In this document: positions 40,829 to 50,231 of the stretch, in pieces
How the letters are laid out: every line of letters begins with the position of its first letter
Numbering within the stretch: position 1 is the first letter of the stretch
Assembly: GCF_014648635.1 (NCBI RefSeq)
Contig: NZ_BMRM01000020.1
Coordinates: forward strand, 124,001-188,000
Origin: Streptomyces cinerochromogenes
GTDB taxonomy: Bacteria > Actinomycetota > Actinomycetes > Streptomycetales > Streptomycetaceae
DNA length: 64,000 bases
Direction of reading: 5' to 3'
The notes under the pieces: generated by a model
What the model saw: the letters and a program-made list of their open reading frames with translations, nothing else
Told to the model about the DNA's origin: nothing
Databases searched by the model: none
Position numbers and translations under genes: made by a program

Positions 40829-41773
40829 ATGGCCGAAACCGGAGCTTCCCCACTCCCCTCCACGCCCCCGGCGCGCTCCCCGCTCTTCCGCGCCGAACAG
40901 TTCGTGTGGCTCACCGCGCGCGTGCTGGAGCAGCATCTCTTCGCGTACCACTTCCTGCACGGCAGCCCCGAGGCGGTGGAAGCGGCACTGGACGCCTACC
41001 GCAACGACGACGGCGGGTACGGACACGCCCTGGAGCCCGATCTGCGCGGTCCGGTCAGCCAGCCCCTGCACACCGCGCACGCGCTGCGCGTCCTGGACGC
41101 CATCGGGCACTGCGGCGGGCAGCGCGTGGAGCGCGTGTGCCGCTATCTGACCTCCGTCTCCGCCCCGGACGGCGCCCTGCCCGTGATCCACCCGAGCCAG
41201 CGCGGGTATCCGACGGCGCCCTTCGTCCCGGTCGTGGACGACCCTCCCAGCGAGCTGCTGGCCACCGGACCGGTGGTCGGGCTGCTGCACCGCAACGAGG
41301 TCTGGCACGCCTGGCTGTTCCGGGCCACCGACTTCTGCTGGCAGGCGGTGGAGTCCCTGGACAAGACGCACCCCTACGAGGTCCAGGCCGCCGTGACCTT
41401 CCTGGACTCCGTTCCCGACCGCACGCGCGCGGAGGCCGCCGCCGACCGGCTGGGCCGCCTGGTGCGGGAGCAGCGGCTCGCGGTGCTGGACCCGGACCGG
41501 CTCGACGCGTTCCCGGTCGCCTCCGGCTACGCCCCGGGCGAGCACCACTTCCCGCACGACTTCGCCCGTGGTCCGGACTCGCTCGCGCGCGCGTGGTTCA
41601 CCGACGACGAGATGGCACGGTCGCTGGACCACTTGGCCGCCGAGCAGCAGGAGGACGGCGGCTGGCCGGTCCGGTGGCGCCGGTGGGCCCCGGCCCCGGC
41701 GCTGGAGGCACGTCCGATGGTGACGATCGAGGCCCTGCGCACCCTGCGGGCCCACGGCCGCTTCGTGGGCTGA
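40829..41773 (+). CDS. Alpha/alpha-toroid (terpenoid-cyclase-like fold) protein
   Basis: The 314-residue protein contains repeated QEDGGW/NDDGGYGHALEPDLRG-type turns, the signature of six-hairpin toroids found in squalene-hopene cyclases and prenyltransferase beta-subunits. It lacks the DxDD cyclase motif as far as I can see, so enzyme activity is uncertain. It has no signal peptide or membrane segment. It is monocistronic, probably leaderless, and convergent with azlD. Confidence 0.65.
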   Translation: MAETGASPLPSTPPARSPLFRAEQFVWLTARVLEQHLFAYHFLHGSPEAVEAALDAYRNDDGGYGHALEPDLRGPVSQPLHTAHALRVLDAIGHCGGQRVERVCRYLTSVSAPDGALPVIHPSQRGYPTAPFVPVVDDPPSELLATGPVVGLLHRNEVWHAWLFRATDFCWQAVESLDKTHPYEVQAAVTFLDSVPDRTRAEAAADRLGRLVREQRLAVLDPDRLDAFPVASGYAPGEHHFPHDFARGPDSLARAWFTDDEMARSLDHLAAEQQEDGGWPVRWRRWAPAPALEARPMVTIEALRTLRAHGRFVG

Positions 41774-41808
41774 GCCGGCCCTCGGTCGCGGGCCGGGCCC
41801 GCACCGTC

Positions 41809-41831
41809 GGCGGGCCGCCGGGCGGCCCGCC
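41809..41831. terminator. Terminator hairpin between convergent genes
   Basis: A perfect 9-bp stem, GGCGGGCCG/CGGCCCGCC, with a 5-nt loop, 36 bp after the toroid-protein stop and facing azlD. The following stretch to 41914 carries three loosely repeated GAGGGCCCGCCT words and no gene. Confidence 0.7.
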
Positions 41832-41914
41832 TGACCGGCCGCGGCCGCCGCATCCGCCGACGGCCCGCCTCGCACGCCGAGGGCCCGCCTCACGCTGCGA
41901 GGGCCCGCCTTCCG

Positions 41915-42223
41915 TCACCCGCCGAGGGCCCGTACCCCCGCCGTCACCACCACGGCCGCCGCGACGACCAGCAGGAACGGCGCGCGCAGCACCAGGGCCA
42001 CGGCAGCCGCACCGAGCCCCGCGGCCCGCGCGTCCAGCACCAGCGCGTGCCCGTCGGCGAACGTCTGCTGCGCGGTGAGCGCGGCGAGCAGGGCGACCGG
42101 CAGCAGGGCCGCGAGCCGCCGCACGTACGGCCGCTCGACGGTGTGCGCCGGCACCAGCAGGCCGGCGAGCTTGACGGCGTAACAGCCGAGGGCGGTCACG
42201 CCGATCGCGATCCAGACGTTCAC
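41915..42223 (-). CDS. azlD: AzlD-family branched-chain amino acid export subunit
   Basis: A 102-residue protein with four membrane helices (VWIAIGVTALGCYAVKLAGLL, RRLAALLPVALLAALTA, AAAVALVLRAPFLLVVAAAV and a short helix). It is the small partner of AzlC in the LIV-E-type exporter that releases branched-chain amino acids. The GTG at 42223 has GGAGG 4 nt upstream and overlaps the azlC stop by 4 nt. Confidence 0.88.
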   Translation of the reverse strand: MNVWIAIGVTALGCYAVKLAGLLVPAHTVERPYVRRLAALLPVALLAALTAQQTFADGHALVLDARAAGLGAAAVALVLRAPFLLVVAAAVVVTAGVRALGG

Positions 42224-43002
42224 CGGTCCTCCTCCGCGCCGTCGTGTGCGTCCTGTCGGGTACGGTCGCCGCGCCGGCCCTCCGCGAGGAGCGCGAGGGG
42301 GGCCGCCAGCGCCGCCACCAGCACCGGCACGCCCGCCGGCAGCACGGGCAGCAGTCCGAGGCCGAGCAGGACGGCGAGGCCCGCGACCGCGCGCTCGGTG
42401 GCCGTCTTCAGCATCGGGGCGAGCAGCGCCAGGAACACCGCGGGTCCCGCCGCGTCCAGGCCCCACGCGCGCGTGTCGCCGATCGCCCTGGCGCCGAGGC
42501 CACCGAGCAGCGTGGTGAGGTTCCACAGCGCGTACAGGCTGAGGCCGGTGACGGTGAAGCCGAGCCGCGCGGCCCGCCGGGTCGGCTGTGCCAGCGTCAC
42601 CGCGGTGGTCTCGTCGATCACCCACTGGGCGGCGAACGGCCGCACCGCGCGCGGGAGGGCGAGCAACTGCGACAGCCGCAGCCCGTAGAAGGCGTTGCGC
42701 ACGCCGAGGAAGAAGGCGCCGGCGGCGGCCGTGAACGGACTGCCCCCGGCGGCGAGCGCTCCGACCAGCGCGAACTGGGAGGCGCCGGTGAACACCAGGA
42801 GGCTGAGTGCGCAGGTCTGGAGCAGGCCGAGTCCGCTGCCGGCCGAGGTCACCCCGAAGGCGAACCCGGACAGGCCCACGGCGACGCCGACGCCGAGGGC
42901 GTCCCGTACGACGGCCAGGTCCGGCTTGTCCGCTCCTTCGGCGGTCTGGTCCCTGAGAGCTATGTGCTGTGTCACGCCCCGGACGGTACGGGCGGCCGTC
43001 AC
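42220..43002 (-). CDS. azlC: AzlC-family amino acid export protein
   Basis: The 260-residue protein has about six membrane helices, starting after residue 30, with GFAFGVTSAGSGL, FTGASQFALVGALAAGG and GVRNAFYGLRLS, the AzlC signatures. With AzlD it exports branched-chain amino acids. GTG at 43002 overlaps the upstream AraC stop (GTGA), which fixes the start and indicates an AraC-azlC-azlD operon. The first 28 residues are an untypical charged tail, so an internal start (VTQHIAL) is possible. Confidence 0.88.
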   Translation of the reverse strand: MTAARTVRGVTQHIALRDQTAEGADKPDLAVVRDALGVGVAVGLSGFAFGVTSAGSGLGLLQTCALSLLVFTGASQFALVGALAAGGSPFTAAAGAFFLGVRNAFYGLRLSQLLALPRAVRPFAAQWVIDETTAVTLAQPTRRAARLGFTVTGLSLYALWNLTTLLGGLGARAIGDTRAWGLDAAGPAVFLALLAPMLKTATERAVAGLAVLLGLGLLPVLPAGVPVLVAALAAPLALLAEGRRGDRTRQDAHDGAEEDR

Positions 43003-43901
43003 CTCGCGTCTTGTACGTTCTTGCGCTCGCGCCGGCTCGTGCGCTCACCTTGGCTCGTGCGCTCGCGCCCGCTCCTCCGCTCGCGCTGGTACGCGCCCGG
43101 GGGCACGCCGACGATCCGGGTGAAGTGCCGGTTGAGGTGGGGCTGGTCGGTGAAGCCGACGGCGACGGCCGCCTCGGCGGGGGTCGCCCCCGCGTCCAGC
43201 AGCCGCCGGGCGCGGCGCACGCGGGCGTCGGTCAGCCAGGTGTGCGGCGGCATGCCGTAGGCGTCGCGGAACGCCCGCAGCAGGGCGAACGGACTGGCCC
43301 CGAGATCCATGGCCAGCCGTTCCAGGGGCGGCGGCTGCGCCATCCGCTCCTCCAGCACCGCACGCGCGCGTGCGGCGATCCGGGCGCCCGCCGCCCGAGG
43401 CCGACGCTGGGGCAGCGGGCCGCCGTTCAGCCGCAGCAGCCTCGTCACGGCGACCCGCAGGAGCGTGTCGGCGGCCAGCGCGTTGCCCTCGTCGGCGGCG
43501 CGCAGCACCTGGTGGACCAGACGGGCGGTGTAGGGGTCGTCGAGGACGGGGGTGACGAAGCCGGGCGCGCCCCGCAGGGTGGTGGTCTCGGCGGCGATCG
43601 CGGCGACCACGTCGGGTGACGGGTAGAGAGCGCCGTACCGCCAGCCCTCCGGCACGCCGGCCCGGCCGGTGTGCGGGGTGTCCGGGTTGATCAGGGCGAG
43701 CGCTCCCGCGCCGGCGGAGACGTCGGAGCCGTGGTGGTGGAAGACCTCGACACCGTCCGCTATGGCCGCGATCACGAAGTTCTCGTGGGTGTGGCGGATG
43801 AAGGTCTTGCGGATGTACCGGGCCCGTAGGAGGTCGACCCCGGGCAGATCCGTGTACCGCCAGTGCCGCGCCCGCTCCCCTGAACCCGCCATACGCTCCA
43901 T
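42999..43901 (-). CDS. AraC-family transcriptional regulator
   Basis: The 300-residue protein has an N-terminal cupin-like sensor (RHTHENFVIAAIADGVEVFHHHG, INPDTPHTGRA). Two helix-turn-helix units follow at the C-terminus (PLERLAMDLGASPFALLRAFRDAYG and AEAAVAVGFTDQPHLNRHF). Its gene overlaps azlC, so it probably controls this exporter in response to an amino acid. The C-terminal tail is Arg-rich. The ATG at 43901 is chosen; another ATG three codons on (43892) has a GGAG closer by. Confidence 0.88.
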   Translation of the reverse strand: MERMAGSGERARHWRYTDLPGVDLLRARYIRKTFIRHTHENFVIAAIADGVEVFHHHGSDVSAGAGALALINPDTPHTGRAGVPEGWRYGALYPSPDVVAAIAAETTTLRGAPGFVTPVLDDPYTARLVHQVLRAADEGNALAADTLLRVAVTRLLRLNGGPLPQRRPRAAGARIAARARAVLEERMAQPPPLERLAMDLGASPFALLRAFRDAYGMPPHTWLTDARVRRARRLLDAGATPAEAAVAVGFTDQPHLNRHFTRIVGVPPGAYQRERRSGRERTSQGERTSRRERKNVQDAR

Positions 43902-44047
43902 TGTCCGCCCCGCCCACCGCCGCACCGACTCCGCGTCGGCGGCACAGGCCCTGCCCGACCCGCCGCACCCCCAGCACACGGCCCTGCCCGACCCCGCCGT
44001 TTGCGCAGGTCAGGCCGATTGTCAGTGGGCGGGTGCAGGATGGACGC

Positions 44048-47000
44048 ATGGTCAGCTCCGCACACCGAGCCCTCGACGGCTTCTCCCCCGCGACCCGCGG
44101 CTGGTTCACGGGGGCCTTCTCCGCGCCCACCGCGGCCCAGGCGGGCGCGTGGCAGGCCATCCGGGAGGGGTCGGACGTGCTGGTGGTCGCCCCGACCGGC
44201 TCGGGCAAGACGCTGGCCGCGTTCCTCGCCGCCCTGGACCAGCTGGCCTCGACCCCGCCCCCGGCCGACCCGAAGAAGCGCTGCCGGGTGCTGTACGTGT
44301 CGCCGCTGAAGGCCCTGGCGGTCGACGTCGAGCGCAACCTGCGCAGTCCGCTGACCGGTATCCGGCAGGAGTCGGTGCGCCTGGGCCTGCCCGAGCCGGA
44401 GGTGAAGGTCGGCATCCGGTCCGGCGACACCCCGGCCGCGGAGCGCCGCGCCCTGTCCACCCGCCCGCCGGACATCCTGATCACCACCCCCGAGTCGCTG
44501 TTCCTGATGCTGACGTCGGCCACGCGCGACGCGCTCACGGGCGTGGAGACGGTGATCCTGGACGAGGTGCACGCGGTCGCGGGCACCAAGCGCGGCGCGC
44601 ACCTCGCCCTCTCCCTGGAGCGGCTGGACGAGCTGCTGCCGAAGCCCGCCCGCCGGATCGGCCTGTCGGCGACCGTCCGCCCGGTGGACGAGGTGGCCCG
44701 GTATCTGTCCCCGCGCCGCAAGGTGGAGATCGTCCAGCCGGAGTCCGGCAAGGAGTTCGACCTCTCCGTGGTCGTCCCGGTCGAGGACATGGGCGAGCTG
44801 GGCGGCTCCCCGGCGGCCGACGCGGCCGAGGGCGGGGAGCGGCCGTCGATCTGGCCGCATGTGGAGGAGCGGATCGCCGACCTGGTCCAGGCCCACCGGT
44901 CCACGATCGTCTTCGCCAACTCCCGCCGCCTGGCGGAGCGGCTGTGCAACCGGCTCAACGAGATCGCGTACGAACGCGCGACCGGCGAGACGCTGGACGA
45001 GCACCACTCCCCCGCCCAGTTGATGGGCGGCTCCGGCGCGGCCGCGGGCGCACCCCCCGTGATCGCCCGCGCGCACCACGGCTCGGTCTCCAAGGAGCAG
45101 CGCGCCCTGGTCGAGGAGGACCTGAAGGCCGGCCGGCTGCCCGCGGTGGTCGCCACCTCCAGCCTGGAGCTCGGCATCGACATGGGTGCCGTGGATCTCG
45201 TCGTCCAGGTCGAGTCCCCGCCCTCGGTGGCCTCGGGCCTGCAGCGCGTGGGCCGCGCGGGGCACCAGGTCGGCGCCGTCTCCACCGGTGTCGTCTTCCC
45301 GAAGTACCGGGGCGACCTGGTCCAGGCGGCGGTGGTCACCGAGCGGATGCGCTCGGGCGCCATCGAGTCCCTGAAGGTCCCCGCGAACCCGCTGGACGTG
45401 CTCGCGCAGCAGCTGGTCGCCATGACGGCGCTGGACACCTGGCAGTTCGACGACCTGCTCGCCGTGGTCCGCCGCGCAGCCCCGTTCGCCTCGCTGCCGG
45501 AGTCGGCGTTCACGGCGGTCCTGGACATGCTCGCGGGCCGTTACCCGTCGGACGCGTTCGCGGAGCTGCGCCCGCGCGTGGTGTGGGACCGCGTGGCCGG
45601 CACGGTCACCGGCCGCCCCGGCGCCCAGCGCCTGGCCGTCACCTCCGGCGGCACCATCCCGGACCGCGGCCTGTTCGGCGTCTTCCTCGCCGGTTCCGAC
45701 CCCAAGAAGGGCGGCGGCCGGGTCGGCGAGCTCGACGAGGAGATGGTGTACGAGTCCCGCGTCGGGGACGTCTTCACGCTGGGCACGAGTTCCTGGCGGA
45801 TCGAGGACATCACGCGCGACCGCGTCCTGGTCTCGCCCGCGCCGGGCGTGCCGGGCCGGCTGCCGTTCTGGAAGGGCGACCAGCTGGGCCGGCCGCTGGA
45901 GCTGGGCCGCGCGGTGGGCGCCTTCCTGCGCGAGGTCGGCTCCCTGTCCCGGGACGACGCGCGGCTCAGGCTGCTGGCGGCGGGCCTGGACGCCTGGGCG
46001 GCGGACAACGTGCTGTCGTACCTGGACGAGCAGCGGGAGGCCTGCGGTCATGTCCCGGACGACCGCACGATCGTCGTCGAGCGTTTCCGCGACGAGTTGG
46101 GCGACTGGCGGGTCGTCGTCCACTCCCCCTTCGGTGCCCAGGTCCACGCGCCCTGGGCACTCGCCCTCGGCGCCCGGCTCTCCGAGCGGTACGGCATGGA
46201 CGCGCAGGTCATGCACGCCGACGACGGCATCGTGCTGCGCCTGCCCGACGCCGATCTGATGGGCCTGGACCTGCTCGACCAGGAGCCGGTGAAGGCCGGC
46301 ACCCCCCTCGACACGGCGTTCGACAGCGAGCAGGCCCCGGTCGGCGCGGCCGACGTCGCCTTCGACAAGGGCGAGGTCGACCAGATCGTCACCGACCAGG
46401 TCGGCGGCTCGGCGCTGTTCGCCTCCCGGTTCCGTGAGTGCGCCGCCCGCGCGCTGCTGCTGCCGCGCCGCAACCCCGGCAAGCGCACCCCGCTGTGGCA
46501 GCAGCGCCAGCGGGCGGCCCAGCTGCTCCAGGTGGCGAGCGAGTTCGGCTCGTTCCCGATCGTCCTGGAGGCGGTCCGCGAATGCCTCCAGGACGTCTTC
46601 GACGTCCCCGGCCTGGTCGAGCTGATGGGGGACATCGAGTCCCGCAAGGTGCGCCTGGTGGAGGTCACCACCCCGGAGCCGTCCCCGTTCGCCCGCTCCC
46701 TGCTCTTCGGGTACGTCGCCCAGTTCCTGTACGAGGGCGACTCCCCGCTGGCCGAGCGGCGCGCCGCCGCGCTGTCCCTGGACTCGCGGCTGCTGGCCGA
46801 GCTGCTGGGCCAGGCGGAGCTGCGCGAGCTGCTCGACGCCGAGGTGCTGACCGAGCTGGAGCGCGAGCTGCAGTGGCTCACCGAGGACCGCCGGATCAAG
46901 GACGTGGAGGGCGTCGCCGACGTGCTCCGGCTGCTCGGCCCGCTGACCGACGCCGAGCTGGTCGCGCGGGGCGCGGATCCGCAGTGGGCGCGGGAGCTGG

Positions 47001-49099
47001 CCGGGGCCCGCCGGGCCATCAAGGTGCGGATCGCGGGCATCGACCACTGGGCGGCCGTCGAGGACGCGGGCCGGCTGCGCGACGCGCTCGGCACGGCGCT
47101 GCCGGTCGGTGTCCCCGAGGCGTTCACCGAGCCGGTCAAGGACCCGCTGGGCGACCTCCTCGCGCGGTACGCCCGTACGCACGGCCCGTTCACCTCGGCC
47201 ACCGCGGCGGCCCGGTTCGGTCTGGGCGTGGCGGTCACCGAGGGCGCCCTGCAACGGCTGGCCGCGGCCGGCCGGGTCGTACAGGGTGAGTTCCACCCGG
47301 CGGGCATCGGCCAGGAGTGGTGCGACGCGGCCGTACTGCGCCGCCTGCGCCGCCGCTCCCTGGCGGCCCTGCGGCATGAACTGGAGCCCGTACCGCCCGC
47401 CGCCCTCGCGCAGTTCCTGCCCCAGTGGCAGCACATCGGCAGAGGCCACGGTCTGCGGGGCGTCGACGGACTGGTGCGCGCCGTCGAGCAGTTGCAGGGT
47501 GCCTCCGTGCCGGCCTCCGCGCTGGAGAAGCTGGTCCTGCCCTCCCGCGTCGCGAACTACACGCCCGCGATGCTCGACGAACTGACCGCCGCCGGTGAGG
47601 TGGTGTGGGCCGGCGCGGGCGCCCTGCCCGGCAAGGACGGCTGGGTCTCCCTCTATCTGGCGGACGCGGCACCGCTGTTGCTCCCGGCGCCCCACCCGCT
47701 GGAGCTGACCGCGCTCCACCAGTCCGTCCTCGACACCCTGTCGGGTGGCTACGGCCTGTTCTTCCGTCAGATCGCCGACCAGGTCCGCTCCACCACGCAC
47801 CCCGACGTCACCGACCCCCAGCTGGCCGACTCGCTCTGGGACCTGGCCTGGTCGGGCCGGCTCACCAACGACACGCTGGCGCCGATGCGCGCCCTGCTGG
47901 GCTCGGGCCGTACGGCGGGCTCGACCGCGCACCGCGCCAGGCGAGCCGTCCCGCGCGGGCGCTACGGCTCCCTGACGGCCGCCGCGCGCACCGCCTCCCG
48001 TACCGGTCCGCCGACCGTGGCCGGCCGCTGGTCGCTGTTGCCGGCGGCCGAGCCGGACACCACCGTGCGCGCACACGCGCTGGCCCGCACGCTCCTGGAC
48101 CGGCACGGCGTGGTCACCCGGGGCGCGGTGGCCGCGGAGGGCGTCGAGGGCGGCTTCTCGGCGGTGTACCGGGTGCTGTCGGTCTTCGAGGAGAGCGGCC
48201 AGGCCCGGCGCGGTTACGTGGTCGAGGGGCTGGGCGCGGCCCAGTTCGCGATGGACGGCGCGGTGGACCGCCTCCGCGCGGTGGCGAACGCCCGCGAGCG
48301 CGCCGAGGGCCTGCCGAGCCCGGTCGGCAGGAACGGCTTCGGCACCCCGGCCGCCGCCGACGGCTTCGCCGAGCCGGGCTTCCCCAACCCGTTCGACGTC
48401 ATGACCGGCCCCCCGCACGGCCACGCGTCCCCGGGCGCCCACGACGCGGCCGACGGCGGTTTCGCCCACCCCGGCCTGGACGGCGACTTCACCTGGCCGC
48501 CGGAGGACGGACCCACCGCCGACGGCTCCCGCGACCTCGCCGACCCCTTCGCCTCCCCCGGCTACGGCGGCCCGCGCGGCGGCGGATCCACCCGCCACAG
48601 CTCGCCCGCCCCGTACGGCTCCTCCGCCCCCTACAGCACGGCTCCCTACGGCCAGGCGCCGCACCGCGGCTACGGCAGCGGCCGCGCGGGCGGCGCCCCC
48701 GCACCCGACCCCCGTGCCGTCGTCCTCGCCGCGGCCGACCCCGCGAACGCCTACGGCTCCGCGCTGCCCTGGCCGGAGCCGCCGACCGGAGCCGGGCACA
48801 AGCCCGGCCGGAAGGCGGGTTCGCTGGTCGTCCTGGTGGAGGGCGAGCTGACGCTGTACATGGAGCGCGGCGGCAAGACGCTGCTGGCCTGGCCCGCCGC
48901 ACCGGACACCGTGGCGGCGGACGACGCCCGCCTGCGGATGGCGGCCGAGGCGCTGGCCGCGGCGGCCCGCGCGGGCTCGCTCGGCACGGTCACGGTCGAG
49001 CGGATCAACGGCGCCCAGGCCCTGACCTCGCCCACAGGCGCCCTCCTGGAGGCGGCGGGGTTCGTGGCGACACCGCGCGGTCTGCGCCTGAGAGCATGA
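44048..49099 (+). CDS. lhr: Large helicase-related protein Lhr
   Basis: The 1683-residue superfamily-2 helicase has Walker A APTGSGKTLAA (about residue 50), the DEVH box LDEVHAVAG, the SAT motif GLSATVRPVDE, HHGSVSKEQRA and GRAGHQVG helicase C-terminal motifs (near residue 400). The Lhr-specific winged-helix and beta-barrel domains follow, and then the long C-terminal region that distinguishes full Lhr from Lhr-Core. A disordered Gly/Pro/Ser stretch (about 1420-1590) precedes the last segment. Lhr translocates 3'-5' on single-stranded DNA and is implicated in repair. The ATG at 44048 has AGGA 8 nt upstream. A DNA glycosylase gene follows 92 bp later, consistent with repair. Confidence 0.93.
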   Translation: MVSSAHRALDGFSPATRGWFTGAFSAPTAAQAGAWQAIREGSDVLVVAPTGSGKTLAAFLAALDQLASTPPPADPKKRCRVLYVSPLKALAVDVERNLRSPLTGIRQESVRLGLPEPEVKVGIRSGDTPAAERRALSTRPPDILITTPESLFLMLTSATRDALTGVETVILDEVHAVAGTKRGAHLALSLERLDELLPKPARRIGLSATVRPVDEVARYLSPRRKVEIVQPESGKEFDLSVVVPVEDMGELGGSPAADAAEGGERPSIWPHVEERIADLVQAHRSTIVFANSRRLAERLCNRLNEIAYERATGETLDEHHSPAQLMGGSGAAAGAPPVIARAHHGSVSKEQRALVEEDLKAGRLPAVVATSSLELGIDMGAVDLVVQVESPPSVASGLQRVGRAGHQVGAVSTGVVFPKYRGDLVQAAVVTERMRSGAIESLKVPANPLDVLAQQLVAMTALDTWQFDDLLAVVRRAAPFASLPESAFTAVLDMLAGRYPSDAFAELRPRVVWDRVAGTVTGRPGAQRLAVTSGGTIPDRGLFGVFLAGSDPKKGGGRVGELDEEMVYESRVGDVFTLGTSSWRIEDITRDRVLVSPAPGVPGRLPFWKGDQLGRPLELGRAVGAFLREVGSLSRDDARLRLLAAGLDAWAADNVLSYLDEQREACGHVPDDRTIVVERFRDELGDWRVVVHSPFGAQVHAPWALALGARLSERYGMDAQVMHADDGIVLRLPDADLMGLDLLDQEPVKAGTPLDTAFDSEQAPVGAADVAFDKGEVDQIVTDQVGGSALFASRFRECAARALLLPRRNPGKRTPLWQQRQRAAQLLQVASEFGSFPIVLEAVRECLQDVFDVPGLVELMGDIESRKVRLVEVTTPEPSPFARSLLFGYVAQFLYEGDSPLAERRAAALSLDSRLLAELLGQAELRELLDAEVLTELERELQWLTEDRRIKDVEGVADVLRLLGPLTDAELVARGADPQWARELAGARRAIKVRIAGIDHWAAVEDAGRLRDALGTALPVGVPEAFTEPVKDPLGDLLARYARTHGPFTSATAAARFGLGVAVTEGALQRLAAAGRVVQGEFHPAGIGQEWCDAAVLRRLRRRSLAALRHELEPVPPAALAQFLPQWQHIGRGHGLRGVDGLVRAVEQLQGASVPASALEKLVLPSRVANYTPAMLDELTAAGEVVWAGAGALPGKDGWVSLYLADAAPLLLPAPHPLELTALHQSVLDTLSGGYGLFFRQIADQVRSTTHPDVTDPQLADSLWDLAWSGRLTNDTLAPMRALLGSGRTAGSTAHRARRAVPRGRYGSLTAAARTASRTGPPTVAGRWSLLPAAEPDTTVRAHALARTLLDRHGVVTRGAVAAEGVEGGFSAVYRVLSVFEESGQARRGYVVEGLGAAQFAMDGAVDRLRAVANARERAEGLPSPVGRNGFGTPAAADGFAEPGFPNPFDVMTGPPHGHASPGAHDAADGGFAHPGLDGDFTWPPEDGPTADGSRDLADPFASPGYGGPRGGGSTRHSSPAPYGSSAPYSTAPYGQAPHRGYGSGRAGGAPAPDPRAVVLAAADPANAYGSALPWPEPPTGAGHKPGRKAGSLVVLVEGELTLYMERGGKTLLAWPAAPDTVAADDARLRMAAEALAAAARAGSLGTVTVERINGAQALTSPTGALLEAAGFVATPRGLRLRA

Positions 49100-49191
49100 C
49101 CGGCCCCGCCGCCCGGCACCATGACCGGCCCCCGAACGCTCACCGCCCGGCCCCAGCGTCCCGCCTCCCCCGATCGTGGCACCCTTGACGC

Positions 49192-50037
49192 ATGCCCGAA
49201 GGTGACACGGTCTGGCAGGCCGCGCGGCGGCTGCACGAGGCCCTCGCAGGCAAGCCGCTGACCCGCAGCGACTTCCGCGTGCCGAAGTACGCGACGGTCG
49301 ACCTCGCCGGCCGCCGGGTGCTGAACACGATCCCGCGCGGCAAGCACCTGCTCACCCGGTTCGAGGGCGGTCTGACCCTGCACACGCATCTGCGCATGGA
49401 GGGCAGCTGGAAGGTGTACGGCACGGGTGAGCGCTGGCGGGGCGGGCCGGCTCACCAGATCCGGGCGGTGCTCAGCACCGTCGACCGCACGGCCGTCGGC
49501 TACCGCCTCCAGGTCCTGGAGCTGATGCGCACGGCCGAGGAGGAGCGGGTCGTCGGCCACCTGGGACCCGATCTGCTCGGCCCGGACTGGAACCCCGGGC
49601 GCGCGCTGGCCAACGTCCTGGCGGACCCCGACCGCGAACTGGGCGAGGCCCTGCTGGACCAGCGCAATCTGGCCGGCATCGGCAACATCTACAAGAGCGA
49701 GCTGTGCTTCCTGCTCGGCGTGACGCCGTGGCTGCCGGCCGGCGCGCTTCCCCCGGACCGCGCGGAGAAGCTGCCCGGTCTGGCCAAGCGGCTCCTGGAG
49801 GCCAACCGGGACCGCCCGGTCCGGCAGACCACCGGCCTGCACCGCTACGACCTGTTCGTGTACGGCCGCGCGCCCCGCCCGTGCCTGCGCTGCCACACCC
49901 CCGTCCGGGTGGCCGACCAGGGTGACGGCACCCAGGAGCGCCCCACCTACTGGTGCCCCACCTGCCAGTCGGGCCCCGCTCCCGCACCGGGCTCACCCCA
50001 GCGCTGGCGCGACAAGTACCCCCGCCGCACCGGCTGA
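49192..50037 (+). CDS. Fpg/Nei-family DNA glycosylase (Nei2-type)
   Basis: The 281-residue enzyme starts MPEGDTVW, with the catalytic Pro2 and Glu3 exposed after Met removal. It has the helix-two-turn-helix LDQRNLAGIGNIYKSE and a C-terminal zinc finger (CLRCHTPVRV and YWCPTCQ). It excises oxidised bases and nicks the abasic site. MPEGDTVW rather than MPELPEVE points to the Nei2 branch. It follows lhr on the same strand. CACCCT lies 6 nt before the ATG, so a leaderless start is possible. Confidence 0.93.
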   Translation: MPEGDTVWQAARRLHEALAGKPLTRSDFRVPKYATVDLAGRRVLNTIPRGKHLLTRFEGGLTLHTHLRMEGSWKVYGTGERWRGGPAHQIRAVLSTVDRTAVGYRLQVLELMRTAEEERVVGHLGPDLLGPDWNPGRALANVLADPDRELGEALLDQRNLAGIGNIYKSELCFLLGVTPWLPAGALPPDRAEKLPGLAKRLLEANRDRPVRQTTGLHRYDLFVYGRAPRPCLRCHTPVRVADQGDGTQERPTYWCPTCQSGPAPAPGSPQRWRDKYPRRTG

Positions 50038-50194
50038 CCATCCAGCCCCGGCCCGAAGCAAGACCGTGCCTGCGTTGTCACACCCTCACCGGCCGGGCTG
50101 ACCACCCTTCACCCGCCGGGACAGAAGCGCCCCTGCGCCGGAAGCGCTCCTGTGCCGGAAGCGAGCCCTCAAGGGAAGCAAGCCAGCCCACTAA

Positions 50195-50224
50195 TTGACG
50201 ACCCGTCAGAAATGCTCGTACCGT
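50195..50224 (+). promoter_or_regulatory. SDR gene promoter with overlapping operator-like dyad
   Basis: TTGACG (50195-50200), 18 bp, TACCGT (50219-50224), then 7 nt to the ATG, so the mRNA is probably leaderless. TGACG-ACC-CGTCA overlaps the -35 and could bind a dimeric repressor such as a TetR-type protein. Confidence 0.6.
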
Positions 50225-50231
50225 CGCTGGC

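Noticed and set aside
43772..48799. A minus-strand 1675-codon open frame opposite lhr
   Set aside because: It is a mirror of the lhr gene. High-GC codon bias creates long antisense frames; its product is low-complexity Arg/Gly/Val with no domain, while lhr has all helicase motifs.
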